Source: Ideonella oryzae
Lineage (GTDB): Bacteria > Pseudomonadota > Gammaproteobacteria > Burkholderiales > Burkholderiaceae_C
Direction of reading: 5' to 3'
Assembly: GCF_024055665.1 (NCBI RefSeq)
Contig: NZ_JAMXMC010000002.1
Location: 310,001 to 374,000, forward strand
Length of the DNA: 64,000 nt
The stretch's first letter is position 1. The number at the start of each line of letters is the position of its first letter. The notes below the pieces were generated by a model that was given only the letters and a program-made list of their open reading frames with translations, did not search any database and was not told the origin of the DNA. The position numbers and the translations under genes were made by a program. Below, piece by piece: positions 1-8,348 of this stretch.

Positions 1-757
1 GCCGGCCGCTGCGGCGGTCCTCCAGGGTCATGAAGTCCGACAGGCAGACGATGCCCGCGCCCGCCAGGGCCAACTGGCGCAGCGTCTCACCGCTGGATGA
101 GGCGATGGCCGGTGTGATGCGCAGCGGCGTGCCCTCGGGCGTGCGCAGCGGCCAGTCGTTCAGGCCCTCAGGCTGGGTGAAGCCCAGCAGGGTGTGGCCG
201 GCCAGGTCCTGCAGCCGGCGGGGCGTGCCGCAGCGGGCCAGGTAGTCCGGGCTGGCCAGCACCCGGATGCGGCTGCTGCCGAGGGGCCGGGCGTGCAAGG
301 TGGAATCGCGCAGCGTGCCGATGCGAAAAGCCACATCGGTGCGGTGCTCGATCAGGTCGGTGATGCCCTCGTTGCTGTGCAGCTCCAGCGTGACCTGCGG
401 GTGCGCGGCACGGTAGCTGTCCACCAGCGGCACGATCACGTGCAGCATGAAGGGCGTGGCCGCATCCACCCGCAGCCGGCCGGCCGGCTGCTCGCGCCGG
501 GCAGCCATCTGCTCCTCGGCGTCATCCACGGCGGCCAGGATCTGCCGCGCCTGGGCCAGGAAGACCTCGCCTTCCTCGGTCAGTTCCAGGCGGCGGGTGG
601 TCCGGCGCAGCAGGGTGGTGGCGAGCTTCTGTTCCAGCCGGCCCAGGCTGCGGCTGATGCCGGAAACGGTCTGCCCCAGCCGCTCGGCCGCGGCGGTGAT
701 GGAGCCGCCATCCACCACCGCGGCAAAGGCCTGGAGTTCGTCGAGGGTGGTCTTCAT
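1..757 (-). CDS. LysR-family transcriptional regulator (C-terminus off the left edge)
   Basis: DNA-binding regulator of the LysR type. Reading back from the ATG at 757, the first ~60 residues form the usual winged helix-turn-helix (GGSITAAAERLG followed by SGISRSLGRLEQKLA). A periplasmic-binding-like effector domain follows (RLRVDAATPFMLHVIVPLV, later LRQLALAGAGIVCLSDFM). About 252 codons are visible of a usual ~300, so roughly the last 45-50 residues lie outside. It is divergent from an MFS exporter and dkgB, with ~100 bp between the starts. LysR proteins commonly control the divergent neighbour and themselves. In E. coli the LysR gene yafC also sits beside dkgB, so it is probably the local regulator. 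The effector cannot be inferred. Confidence 0.9.
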   Translation of the reverse strand, partial: MKTTLDELQAFAAVVDGGSITAAAERLGQTVSGISRSLGRLEQKLATTLLRRTTRRLELTEEGEVFLAQARQILAAVDDAEEQMAARREQPAGRLRVDAATPFMLHVIVPLVDSYRAAHPQVTLELHSNEGITDLIEHRTDVAFRIGTLRDSTLHARPLGSSRIRVLASPDYLARCGTPRRLQDLAGHTLLGFTQPEGLNDWPLRTPEGTPLRITPAIASSSGETLRQLALAGAGIVCLSDFMTLEDRRSGR

Positions 758-859
758 TCTTGATTCCGCCGCAAGAGAGTTTCGTCGTCACACGGGTTTT
801 TCCGCAAGTATCCCGTGGGCAGACTGCGCGCATTCCATTTCCTTCCACAGGATGCCGCC

Positions 860-2062
860 ATGCCCATTGCCTTGCTGGCGCTGACGCTCAGCGCCTTCGC
901 CATCGGAACCACCGAGTTCGTCATCGTGGGGCTGATCCCCACCATCGCCGCCGATCTGCAGGTCAGCCTGCCCTCGGCCGGTCTGCTGGTCAGCCTCTAC
1001 GCCCTGGGCGTGGCCGTGGGCGCGCCGGTGCTCACCGCGCTCACCGGCCGCGTGCCGCGCAAGGCCCTGCTGCTGGGCCTGATGGCCCTGTTCACGCTGG
1101 GCAACCTGGCGGCCTGGCAGGCGCCGGGCTACGGCACCCTGGTGCTGGCGCGGGTGCTCACCGGCCTGGCCCATGGGGTGTTCTTCTCCATCGGCTCCAT
1201 CATCGCCACCAGCGTGGTGCCCAAGGACAAGGCCGCCAGCGCGATCGCCATCATGTTCACCGGCCTGACCGTGGCCCTGGTGACAGGCGTGCCGCTGGGC
1301 ACCTTCATCGGCCAGCACTTCGGCTGGCGCGAGACCTTCCTGGCCGTGTCGGCGCTGGGTGTGCTGGCCTTCGTCGGCAGTCTGCTGTTCGTGCCGCGCG
1401 ACGTGCACCACAGTGCGCCGGCCACGCTGCGCCAGCAGTTGGCGGTGCTGGGCCAGCCGCGCCTGCTGCTGGTCTATGCGATGACAGCGGTGGGTTACGG
1501 CGGCTCCTTCGTCGCCTTCACCTTTCTGGCGCCCATCCTGCAGCAGGTCAGCGGCTACTCGGCCAACGCGGTCAGCGCGGTGATGCTGGTCTATGGCGTC
1601 TCGGTGGCGGCGGGCAATCTGTGGGGCGGCCGGCTGGCCGACCGGCGCGGGCCGGTGGCGGCGCTGGTGCTCATCTTCGGCCTGCTGGCGCTGGTGCTGC
1701 TCGTGCTGCAGTTCACTGCACCCCACCCCGTGGCGGTGCTGCTGACCGTGTTGGCCTGGGGCGCGGTGGCCTTCGGCAACGTGCCGGGCCTGCAGGTCTA
1801 TGTGGTGCAACAGGCCCAGCGCTTTGCACCGCAGGCGGTGGACGTGGCCTCGGGCCTGAACATCGCCGCCTTCAACCTGGGCATTGCCGGCGGCGCCTGG
1901 CTGGGTGGTCACATCGTGGCCGGCTGGGGGCTGATGCACACGCCCTGGATCGGCGCGGGAGTGGTGCTGGGCGCTGTGGGCCTGACGGCCTGGAGCGGGC
2001 GGCTGGATCGGCGTGGTTCCGTGGTGGCCCGGTCCTGCGTCGGGGCCGTGGCGCCGCGCTGA
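860..2062 (+). CDS. MFS transporter, DHA1/AraJ-SotB-like efflux permease
   Basis: A 400-residue inner-membrane permease of the major facilitator superfamily with about twelve hydrophobic segments. The N-terminus ([20 protein letters not shown]) is typical of the AraJ/SotB/YdhP branch of DHA1 drug and sugar exporters. The cytoplasmic loop motif GxLxDRxGxR appears as [10 protein letters not shown] in the second half. The start at 860 is preferred over an in-frame codon at 815 because the extra 15 residues (GRLRAFHFLPQDAA) are not membrane-like and the family begins at this point. It is followed after 55 bp by dkgB on the same strand and diverges from the LysR gene, so the three probably form one regulatory unit. 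The substrate is unknown. Confidence 0.88.
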   Translation: MPIALLALTLSAFAIGTTEFVIVGLIPTIAADLQVSLPSAGLLVSLYALGVAVGAPVLTALTGRVPRKALLLGLMALFTLGNLAAWQAPGYGTLVLARVLTGLAHGVFFSIGSIIATSVVPKDKAASAIAIMFTGLTVALVTGVPLGTFIGQHFGWRETFLAVSALGVLAFVGSLLFVPRDVHHSAPATLRQQLAVLGQPRLLLVYAMTAVGYGGSFVAFTFLAPILQQVSGYSANAVSAVMLVYGVSVAAGNLWGGRLADRRGPVAALVLIFGLLALVLLVLQFTAPHPVAVLLTVLAWGAVAFGNVPGLQVYVVQQAQRFAPQAVDVASGLNIAAFNLGIAGGAWLGGHIVAGWGLMHTPWIGAGVVLGAVGLTAWSGRLDRRGSVVARSCVGAVAPR

Positions 2063-2117
2063 GCCGCAGCCCTCCCTGGCCTTCCACTCTCGCAGCATTC
2101 ACTTCAAGGACTCCATC

Positions 2118-2927
2118 ATGGGCATTCCCGCCTTCGGCCTGGGCACCTTCCGCCTGCAGGGCCAGACTGTCATCGACAGCGTGCGCACGGCGCTGGAACT
2201 AGGCTATCGCGCGATCGACTCCGCGCAGATCTACGGCAACGAGACCGAGGTGGGGCAGGCCATCGCCGAAGCCGGCGTGCCGCGCGGTGAGCTGTTCCTG
2301 ACCACCAAGGTGTGGATCGATTCACTGGCGCGCGACGCCGTGGTGCCAGGCCTGGAGGCGAGCCTGCGGCGCCTGCGCACGGACCACGTCGACCTGGCCC
2401 TGATCCATTGGCCTTCCCCAGGTGGGCAGGTGCCGCTGAGCGCCACCCTGGACGGCCTGCTGGAGGCCCGTGAACGCGGGCTGGTGCGACAGATCGGCCT
2501 GTCCAACTTCACCGTGGCGCTGATGCGCGAGGCGCTGGACAGGATTGGCCCCGGCGTGCTGGCCACGAACCAGGTGGAGCTCAGCCCCTACCTGCAGAAC
2601 CGCCGGGTGGCCGCCTTTGCCCGCGAGCACGGGCTGCACCTGACGTCCTACATGACCCTGGCCTATGGCAAGGTGCTGGGCGACCCGGTGCTGCAGGGCA
2701 TTGCGCAGCGGCATGGCGCCACGGTGGCACAGGTGGCACTGGCCTGGGCGATGCAGCTGGGCCATGCAGTGATCCCGTCATCGACGAAGCGCGAGCACCT
2801 GACCAGCAACCTGAAAGCCCGGGCGCTGCACCTGGACGAGGCCGAGATGGCCGCCATCGCCAGGCTGGACCGCCATGAGCGGCAGGCGGACCCGGAGGGG
2901 ATTGCGCCTGCGTGGGATCCGGCCTGA
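2118..2927 (+). CDS. dkgB: Aldo/keto reductase, 2,5-diketo-D-gluconate reductase B type
   Basis: A 269-residue NADPH-dependent aldo/keto reductase, very close to E. coli DkgB over its full length (for example LIHWPSP, ISNFT-like [39 protein letters not shown]). The AKR catalytic tetrad is visible: Asp34, Tyr39, Lys64 and His97. The enzyme reduces diketogluconate, methylglyoxal and related carbonyls in the cytoplasm. The start at 2118 opens directly with the conserved [13 protein letters not shown] longer in-frame reading back into the MFS gene is not conserved. It is likely cotranscribed with the upstream MFS exporter. Confidence 0.93.
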   Translation: MGIPAFGLGTFRLQGQTVIDSVRTALELGYRAIDSAQIYGNETEVGQAIAEAGVPRGELFLTTKVWIDSLARDAVVPGLEASLRRLRTDHVDLALIHWPSPGGQVPLSATLDGLLEARERGLVRQIGLSNFTVALMREALDRIGPGVLATNQVELSPYLQNRRVAAFAREHGLHLTSYMTLAYGKVLGDPVLQGIAQRHGATVAQVALAWAMQLGHAVIPSSTKREHLTSNLKARALHLDEAEMAAIARLDRHERQADPEGIAPAWDPA

Positions 2928-2947
2928 TGCGACGGGGGCGCAGGTCT

Positions 2948-3037
2948 TGGCGGAAGCGGTGAGATTCGAACTCACGGATGGGTTCCCCCATCGCTGGTTT
3001 TCAAGACCAGTGCCTTAAACCGCTCGGCCACGCTTCC
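2948..3037 (-). tRNA. serT: tRNA-Ser (anticodon UGA)
   Basis: On the minus strand a 90-nt cloverleaf begins GGAAGCG and ends with the complementary CGCTTCC, then G and an encoded CCA. The D-loop GCCGAGCGGTTTAAGGC, an anticodon loop with TGA inside CTTGAAA, a long variable arm (GCGATGGGGGAACCCATC) typical of class II serine tRNAs, and the T-loop GTTCGAATC are all present. It reads UCA and, by wobble, other UCN codons. The gene is expressed convergently with dkgB. Confidence 0.97.
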
Positions 3038-3062
3038 TGACGAAGGCGCCGATTATGGCGCA

Positions 3063-3097
3063 GGAAAAGCGGGCGGCCCTTCCCAGGGCAGCCCGCT
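3063..3097 (-). terminator. Rho-independent terminator of the MHS transporter gene
   Basis: Just past the transporter stop, the minus strand carries AGCGGGC, a loop-side GCCC/GGGC pair, and GCCCGCT, together a ~11-bp stem with one mismatch. A run of four T residues follows immediately. This is a good intrinsic terminator, located between the transporter and tRNA-Ser. Confidence 0.75.
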
Positions 3098-3108
3098 GAG
3101 CGGTCGGG

Positions 3109-4446
3109 TCAGGCCTTGACCAGTGTGAGGTCCAGCAGCCGCGTCTCGCGGGTGGCCAGCAAGGCCCCCAGGGTCAGCAGGCCGTTGGCGGCCAGGTACA
3201 GGCCCACGCCCCACAGGCCGAAGTTCTTGTTCAGGTCCAGGGCGACCAGGGTGGGGATGGAGGCACCGACGATGGAGGCGAAGTTGTAGGCCAGCGAGGC
3301 CCCGGAGTAGCGCACCTCGGTCGGGAACATCTCGGGCAGCAGGGCAGCCATCGGGCCGAAGGTGCAGCCCATCAGCGCCAGGCCGATGATGATGAACACC
3401 AGCACCGTCATCGGGGTGCCGTTGGTCAGCAGCGCCGGCATGGCCAGACCGAAGGCCATGATGCCCAGTGTGACCAGGATGAGCCACAGGCGTCGGCCCA
3501 TGGCGTCGGCCAGCACGCCCGACAGGCTGGTGAAGATGCCGAAAACGATGGCGCCAATGAGCAGGATGCCCGTGAAGATGTTGGCCGGGATGCCCAGGCC
3601 GGTGGGGTGACCCGCCGGCGAGGTGCCCACCGGGCTCTTGGAGTACACCTGCACGAAGGCGGTCATCAGGTAGAACAGCACGTAGGTGGTGGTCATGATC
3701 AGCGTGCCCAGCAGGATGGCGCGGCCATGCTGGCGCAGCACGGCGGCGACCGGCGCGTGCAGCTTGCGGCCGGCCTTCTCGGCTTGCTCGAAGACATGGC
3801 TTTCCTGCAGGTTCAGGCGCACGTACAGGCCCACCGCCACCATCACGAAGGACAGCAGGAAGGGAATGCGCCAGCCCCAGGCCACCATGGCCTCAGGGCC
3901 CAGGAAATAGCTGACCAGGAAGAAGCCGCCATTGGCCAGGAACAGACCGATGGGCGCGCCCAGTTGCGGGAAGGTGCCGAACCAGCCGCGGCGGCCTGCT
4001 GGCGCGTTCTCGGTGGCCACCAGTGCGGCACCACCCCACTCGCCGCCCAGGCCGATGCCCTGGCCGATGCGGAACACGCACAGCAGGATGGGGGCCCAGA
4101 CGCCGATTTGTTCATAAGACGGCAGCAGGCCGATGGCCACGGTGGACAGCCCCATGGTCAGCAGCGAGGCGACCAAGGTGCGCTTGCGGCCGATGCGATC
4201 GCCAAAGTGGCCGAACAGGGCCGAGCCCACTGGCCGGGCCACGAAGGCCAGGGCCAGCGTGGACAGCGACAGCAGCGTGGCAATGGAGGCGTCGCCCTTG
4301 GGGAAGAACTGGGTGTTGAACACCAGCACCGCGGCCGCGGCGTAGATGTAGTAATCGTAGAACTCGATGGCGGTGCCGACCAGGGAGGCGATGGCGACCT
4401 GGCGGGCGGAGTTGCGCGGCTGAACAGCGGCAGCAGGGGCAGACAT
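3109..4446 (-). CDS. MFS transporter, metabolite:H+ symporter (MHS/ShiA-YhjE-like)
   Basis: A 445-residue inner-membrane carrier with twelve predicted segments. The N-terminus (ASLVGTAIEFYDYYIYAAAA) and the loop GHFGDRIGRKRTL are hallmarks of the metabolite:H+ symporter branch (ShiA, KgtP, ProP, YhjE). EWGGAALVATENAP and PEMFPTEVRYSGASLAYN are also MHS-conserved blocks. Substrates in this family are organic acids, shikimate, 2-oxoglutarate or betaines, and the sequence alone does not decide. It stands alone, with a terminator directly behind it and ~280 bp of upstream DNA that contains an inverted repeat. Confidence 0.88.
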   Translation of the reverse strand: MSAPAAAVQPRNSARQVAIASLVGTAIEFYDYYIYAAAAVLVFNTQFFPKGDASIATLLSLSTLALAFVARPVGSALFGHFGDRIGRKRTLVASLLTMGLSTVAIGLLPSYEQIGVWAPILLCVFRIGQGIGLGGEWGGAALVATENAPAGRRGWFGTFPQLGAPIGLFLANGGFFLVSYFLGPEAMVAWGWRIPFLLSFVMVAVGLYVRLNLQESHVFEQAEKAGRKLHAPVAAVLRQHGRAILLGTLIMTTTYVLFYLMTAFVQVYSKSPVGTSPAGHPTGLGIPANIFTGILLIGAIVFGIFTSLSGVLADAMGRRLWLILVTLGIMAFGLAMPALLTNGTPMTVLVFIIIGLALMGCTFGPMAALLPEMFPTEVRYSGASLAYNFASIVGASIPTLVALDLNKNFGLWGVGLYLAANGLLTLGALLATRETRLLDLTLVKA

Positions 4447-4641
4447 GGAAACCTTTCAAGCAATGCGCGGCAGCGCAGGGGCGTGCGGCGCCTGCGGGCA
4501 GCATCAGGGGCGTGGTCGGCCTCGGGGTGTCAGGGCCGTCCGCCAGACGGGGCGGAATGTCGGTGTGGGGGGCATTCCGCCATTCGGCGGTGCCAGGCCG
4601 GGGGCATGAACCGGTGAACCGGGCCTGGAAAAGCAGCAAGG

Positions 4642-4667
4642 GTAACTTCTGCGTTACAGGGATTTTA
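4642..4667 (-). promoter_or_regulatory. Possible promoter/operator of the MHS transporter
   Basis: In the 280-bp gap upstream of the transporter the minus strand holds a TAAAAT (-10-like, 4667-4662). Five bases further downstream is a perfect inverted repeat, GTAAC-N6-GTTAC (4642-4657). An inverted repeat over the expected start point would suit a repressor site. No convincing -35 is seen and the leader would be about 200 nt, so this is tentative. Confidence 0.25.
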
Positions 4668-4729
4668 CTGATCTGACGGTTGACCGCGGACAGCAGGGTC
4701 TCTGCAGAGGCGAGGTCCGTGGCGGTACA

Positions 4730-5557
4730 TCAGCCCTTGCCGGGCGCCTGGGCTTGGGCGCATTGCACCTGAACGACGTCGCGCCGGCCACCGTCCACCC
4801 GCACGGCGGTGAGGGCGCCGCCCCAGATGCAGCCGGTGTCGATGGCCAGCAGGGTGGGGCGGTTGATCAGGCCCAGGGTGGACCAGTGGCCAAAGGCGAT
4901 GGGTTGGGCGGCGGTGGCCCGGTGCGGGTGCTCGAACCAGGGGCGCATGCCGGGTGGCGCGGCCTCGGCGCTGTCCTTGGTTTCCAGGTCCAGGGTGCCG
5001 TCGGCGGCGCAGAAGCGGATGCGAGTGAGCACGTTGACGATGGCGCGCAGGCGGTCCAGGCCCTGCAGATCGTCCTGCCAGCGGGCCGGGTGGTTGCCGT
5101 ACATCTGCTGCAGGAAGGCCGGCAGCTCGGGGCCTCGCAGCAGGTCTTCCACCTCGGCGGCCAGGGCCAGGGTCTTGGCGGTGTCCCACTGGGGCAGCAC
5201 GCCGGCATGCACCATTAGCCAGCCCTGGTCCAGGTCGGCCAGCTTGCGCTGGCGCAGCCAGGCCAGCCAGCCTTCGCGGTCTTCGTCCGCCAGGATGGCG
5301 TCCAGCGTGTCCTTGCGGTTGGGGCGCTTGACGCCAGCGGCCACCGCCAGCAGGTGCAGGTCGTGGTTGCCCAGCAGGCAGGTGGCGCTGCCCTCCAGGT
5401 CGCGCAGGCAGCGCAGCACGCCCAGCGAATCGGGGCCGCGGTTGACCAGATCGCCCAGCAGGTGGATGTGGTCGCGCGAGGGGGAAAAGTCCAGTTCGGC
5501 CAGCAGCCGTTCGAAGGCGTCGCAGCAGCCTTGGAGGTCGCCGATGAGGTAGTGCAT
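4730..5557 (-). CDS. apaH: Symmetrical bis(5'-nucleosyl)-tetraphosphatase
   Basis: A 275-residue cytoplasmic metallophosphatase that hydrolyses diadenosine tetraphosphate to two ADP. In recent work on the family it also removes Np4 caps from RNA. The phosphoesterase motifs are in order: GDLQG (residues 6-10), GDLVNRGPDS and GNHD, with later histidines VHAGVLPQWD and FGHWSTLG. The ATG at 5557 gives the standard MxxYxIGDLQGC start; a GTG one codon earlier is possible. It is divergent from the CNNM-type gene, with ~70 bp between starts. Confidence 0.96.
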   Translation of the reverse strand: MHYLIGDLQGCCDAFERLLAELDFSPSRDHIHLLGDLVNRGPDSLGVLRCLRDLEGSATCLLGNHDLHLLAVAAGVKRPNRKDTLDAILADEDREGWLAWLRQRKLADLDQGWLMVHAGVLPQWDTAKTLALAAEVEDLLRGPELPAFLQQMYGNHPARWQDDLQGLDRLRAIVNVLTRIRFCAADGTLDLETKDSAEAAPPGMRPWFEHPHRATAAQPIAFGHWSTLGLINRPTLLAIDTGCIWGGALTAVRVDGGRRDVVQVQCAQAQAPGKG

Positions 5558-5628
5558 CACACGATTCTGCTACGCTCCTGCCCCATTGCTTTCAGCTCCG
5601 CGGCGTGGAACTTGCTCCGCCGCCTCCC

Positions 5629-6939
5629 ATGGACTTTGCGTTACTTGCCTTCCTGATCCTCCTCAACGGCCTGTTCGCCATGTCCGAGATGGCCTTGGCC
5701 GCCAGCCGCAAGGCGCGGCTGCAGGTCATGGTGGAAGCGGGGGAGCGGGGCGCGGCCACGGCCATGGAACTGCAGGACCATCCGACCCACTTCCTCTCGA
5801 CGGTGCAGATCGGCATCACCTCGATCAGCGTCCTCAACGGCATCGTGGGTGAATCGGCTTTCTCGGCGGGCTTGTCGCAGTGGCTGCAATCGGTCACGCC
5901 GCTGGTGGGCCGCACGGCGGACATCACGGCGACCGCGCTGGTGGTGATCATGATCACCATCCTCAGCATCATCTTCGGCGAACTGGTGCCCAAGCGGCTG
6001 GGCCAGATGTACCCGGAAACGGTGGCCGGGATGGTGGCCGGGCCGATGAAATGGCTGTCCATGGTGGCCAGCCCGCTGGTGGCCGTGCTGGCCGCCTGCA
6101 CCGAGGCCGTGCTGCGCCTTTTGGGCATCCGCAACGACCTGACCCGCAGCGTGACGGAAGAAGAAATCGCCGCCAGCCTGGAAGAGGGGCTGGACGCGGG
6201 CGTGATCGAGGCCCAGGAGCACCAGATGGTGCGCAATGTGTTCCGCCTGGACGACCGCCAGGTGGGCTCGATGATGATTCCCCGTGCGGAGATCCGCTGG
6301 CTGGATCTGAATGCCTCGATCGAGCAGGTGCTGCACACCGTGGCGGATGAACAGCATTCCCGCTACCCGGTGTGCCGGGGCAGCCTGGACGACGTGGTGG
6401 GCGTGGTGGCCGCGCACGACCTGCTGGCGCCCATGTCACGGGGCCACATCGATTCTCTGGACGACTACATCCAGCCGCCGGTGTTCGTGCCCGAGACCCT
6501 GTCCGGCATGGAGCTGCTGGAGCACTTTCGGCGCACCCGTGCCGAACTGGTGTTCGTGGTGGACGAGTACGGTGCAGTGCAGGGTGTGATCACCGTGCGC
6601 GATGTGCTGGAGGCCATCACCGGTGAGTTTGGTGTGCCCACGGACGACGATGCCTGGATGGTCGAGCGCGAGGACGGCAGCTGGCTGGTGGATGGCCTGA
6701 TCCCGGTCCATGAGCTCAAGGACCGGCTGCAACTGAAGGAATTGCCCGAGGAAGACCGCGGGCGCTATAACACCCTGGCGGGCATGATCATGCTGCTGCT
6801 GGGCCGGCTGCCCCTGACCGCCGATGCGGTGGAGTGGGGCGGCTGGCGCTTCGAGGTGGTGGACCTCGATGGCAAGCGCGTGGACAAGGTGCTTGCCAGC
6901 CCTTTGCTGAACACGGAGAACCCGATTGATCACCCCTGA
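5629..6939 (+). CDS. CNNM/CorC (HlyC/CorC) family membrane protein with CBS pair
   Basis: About 436 residues. The N-terminus is a DUF21/CNNM membrane domain with about four hydrophobic spans. It includes the family signature VQIGITSISVLNGIVGE and FGELVPKRLG. Two CBS domains follow (from about residue 200: MMIPRAEIRWLDL, then LVFVVDEYGAVQGVITVRDVLEAI), then a CorC_HlyC transporter-associated domain ending WRFEVVDLDGKRVDKV. Homologues are linked to Mg2+/Co2+ efflux or membrane integrity. The ATG at 5629 opens at the hydrophobic segment; a GTG at 5605 would add eight proline-rich residues. Its last 14 bp overlap the next gene, so the two are probably translationally coupled. Confidence 0.9.
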   Translation: MDFALLAFLILLNGLFAMSEMALAASRKARLQVMVEAGERGAATAMELQDHPTHFLSTVQIGITSISVLNGIVGESAFSAGLSQWLQSVTPLVGRTADITATALVVIMITILSIIFGELVPKRLGQMYPETVAGMVAGPMKWLSMVASPLVAVLAACTEAVLRLLGIRNDLTRSVTEEEIAASLEEGLDAGVIEAQEHQMVRNVFRLDDRQVGSMMIPRAEIRWLDLNASIEQVLHTVADEQHSRYPVCRGSLDDVVGVVAAHDLLAPMSRGHIDSLDDYIQPPVFVPETLSGMELLEHFRRTRAELVFVVDEYGAVQGVITVRDVLEAITGEFGVPTDDDAWMVEREDGSWLVDGLIPVHELKDRLQLKELPEEDRGRYNTLAGMIMLLLGRLPLTADAVEWGGWRFEVVDLDGKRVDKVLASPLLNTENPIDHP

Positions 6940-7687
6940 CCTGCACAAGAAGCCCGTCGGCCTGGACCGCGAGAAGCACAAGAACCTGAAGCTGCGCCGC
7001 GAGCTGAGCAATCTGCGTGCGGCCGCCGGCCTGAACGCCCTGTTCCTGACCGGCGCCGAGTTCGGCGATGCCTGCAAGGAATACCCGATCCTGTTCCTGA
7101 ATGCGGGGCAGGATGATCAGGGCAAGACGCAGGTGGCCCCGGTGGCCGTCTTCGGCGTCACCCAGGGTGAGAACCTGTTCCTGCAGCCCGACGGTCGCTG
7201 GGATGCCTACTACGTGCCGGCCATGTTGCGCGCCTACCCGTTCACGATGGCCCGCCTGGACGCCGACCGCTTCGTGGTGGTGTTCGATGAATCCTATGAC
7301 GGCCTGTCCGAGACCGAAGGCCAACCCTTCTTCGACGACCAGGGCGAGCCCACCGAGATGCTCAAGGAACTGCGCCAGTTCATCGAGAACGTCGAGATCG
7401 AGATTGAGCGCACCCGCCGCGCCGGCCAGCGCCTGATGGAGCTGAAGCTGCTGCAGCCCAAGCGCTTTGATGCCACGCTGCCCGATGGCAGCCCCTTCGC
7501 GGTGGACGGCTTCCTGGCGCTGGACGAGGAGCGCCTGGCCCAACTGAGCGACGCCGAGATGCTGGAGCTGAGCCGCAGCGGCCTGCTGGCCTTGCTGCAC
7601 GCACACCAGATCTCGATGTCCAACATGCGCCGTCTGCTGGACCGCCGTCTGGCCCAGCAGGCTGTGGCGGGCCAGGCCGTCAACTGA
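6926..7687 (+). CDS. SapC-like family protein
   Basis: A 253-residue soluble-looking protein matching the SapC family, named after a Campylobacter S-layer-associated gene. It is now found widely in Proteobacteria without a settled function. Recognisable blocks are REKHKNLKLRR, EYPILFLN, PVAVFGVTQGENLFL, WDAYYVPAMLRAYPF and the acidic EGQPFFDDQGEPT. No signal peptide or membrane span is seen, which argues against a surface-layer role here. The start is a TTG. It is supported by a GGAG at 6915-6918, seven bases upstream, and by the 14-bp overlap with the CNNM gene. The 3' end overlaps the convergent DTW gene by 8 bp. Confidence 0.85.
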   Translation: MITPDLHKKPVGLDREKHKNLKLRRELSNLRAAAGLNALFLTGAEFGDACKEYPILFLNAGQDDQGKTQVAPVAVFGVTQGENLFLQPDGRWDAYYVPAMLRAYPFTMARLDADRFVVVFDESYDGLSETEGQPFFDDQGEPTEMLKELRQFIENVEIEIERTRRAGQRLMELKLLQPKRFDATLPDGSPFAVDGFLALDEERLAQLSDAEMLELSRSGLLALLHAHQISMSNMRRLLDRRLAQQAVAGQAVN

Positions 7688-8300
7688 CCGGGGGGGCGTT
7701 CGGCGGCAGGCCCGCCATCCAGCGGGCCTGTTCGCTGACAAAACCATCGAAGGCGGCCAGCAGCGGCTGGTAACGCCCGGGCTCGCCTTCCAGTTCGGCC
7801 AAGGCCTGGCAACAGGCTTCCAATGTGGACAACTGGTGGGCCTGCCGAGCCTGGCGGATGAAGTAGCGAGAGGTCGGTGTGCTCTGCAGGGCCAGGCGCG
7901 GCAAGGCCTGCAGAAGCGGGTTGCAGGCCAGCATCCGCAGGCTCTTGCGCCAGGTGGCGTCGATGATCACCAGCTTGCGGACCTGAGCCGCCTGGGCGCT
8001 TGTCTCAGGGCCCAGCCGTGTGCTGGGATAAAGCAGTGCGGCATCCTGCGCCGGGCCGATCCAGTCGCTCAACTGTGCCGGATCGAAGACCTCCCCCACC
8101 TCGCGATGGCAGTGTGCCAAGCCGCGGGCCAGCAAACCCGCACTGTTCTTGACGTGATGCTGCTCCTGCGGGTGCTGCAGGATCAGCACCGGCACCTGGT
8201 TGTCGGTCGGACAGGTCCAGTGGCACACGCAGGCTGGCTGGGGCCGGTCACAGCGCGGGCAATGCGGGCGGAGTCGTCGGGTGGGCGGCGCAGAGGACAC
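7680..8300 (-). CDS. tapT: DTW-domain tRNA-uridine aminocarboxypropyltransferase
   Basis: A 206-residue enzyme of the DTW family (E. coli YfiP/TapT), which transfers the 3-amino-3-carboxypropyl group of SAM to uridine 47 in the variable loop of tRNAs. The DxTW signature reads IIDATWRKS. The N-terminal zinc-type cysteines CPRCDRPQPACVC are intact, followed by LILQHPQEQHHVKNSAGLL. The start is GTG at 8300, which gives the normal lead into the cysteine cluster. It lies convergent to the SapC-like gene and upstream of nothing obviously related. Confidence 0.88.
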   Translation of the reverse strand: MSSAPPTRRLRPHCPRCDRPQPACVCHWTCPTDNQVPVLILQHPQEQHHVKNSAGLLARGLAHCHREVGEVFDPAQLSDWIGPAQDAALLYPSTRLGPETSAQAAQVRKLVIIDATWRKSLRMLACNPLLQALPRLALQSTPTSRYFIRQARQAHQLSTLEACCQALAELEGEPGRYQPLLAAFDGFVSEQARWMAGLPPNAPPVS

Positions 8301-8348
8301 GGCAGGGCAGGCGGCAGGCGGGCCGCCACGATACCAGTGCCGGTGCGT

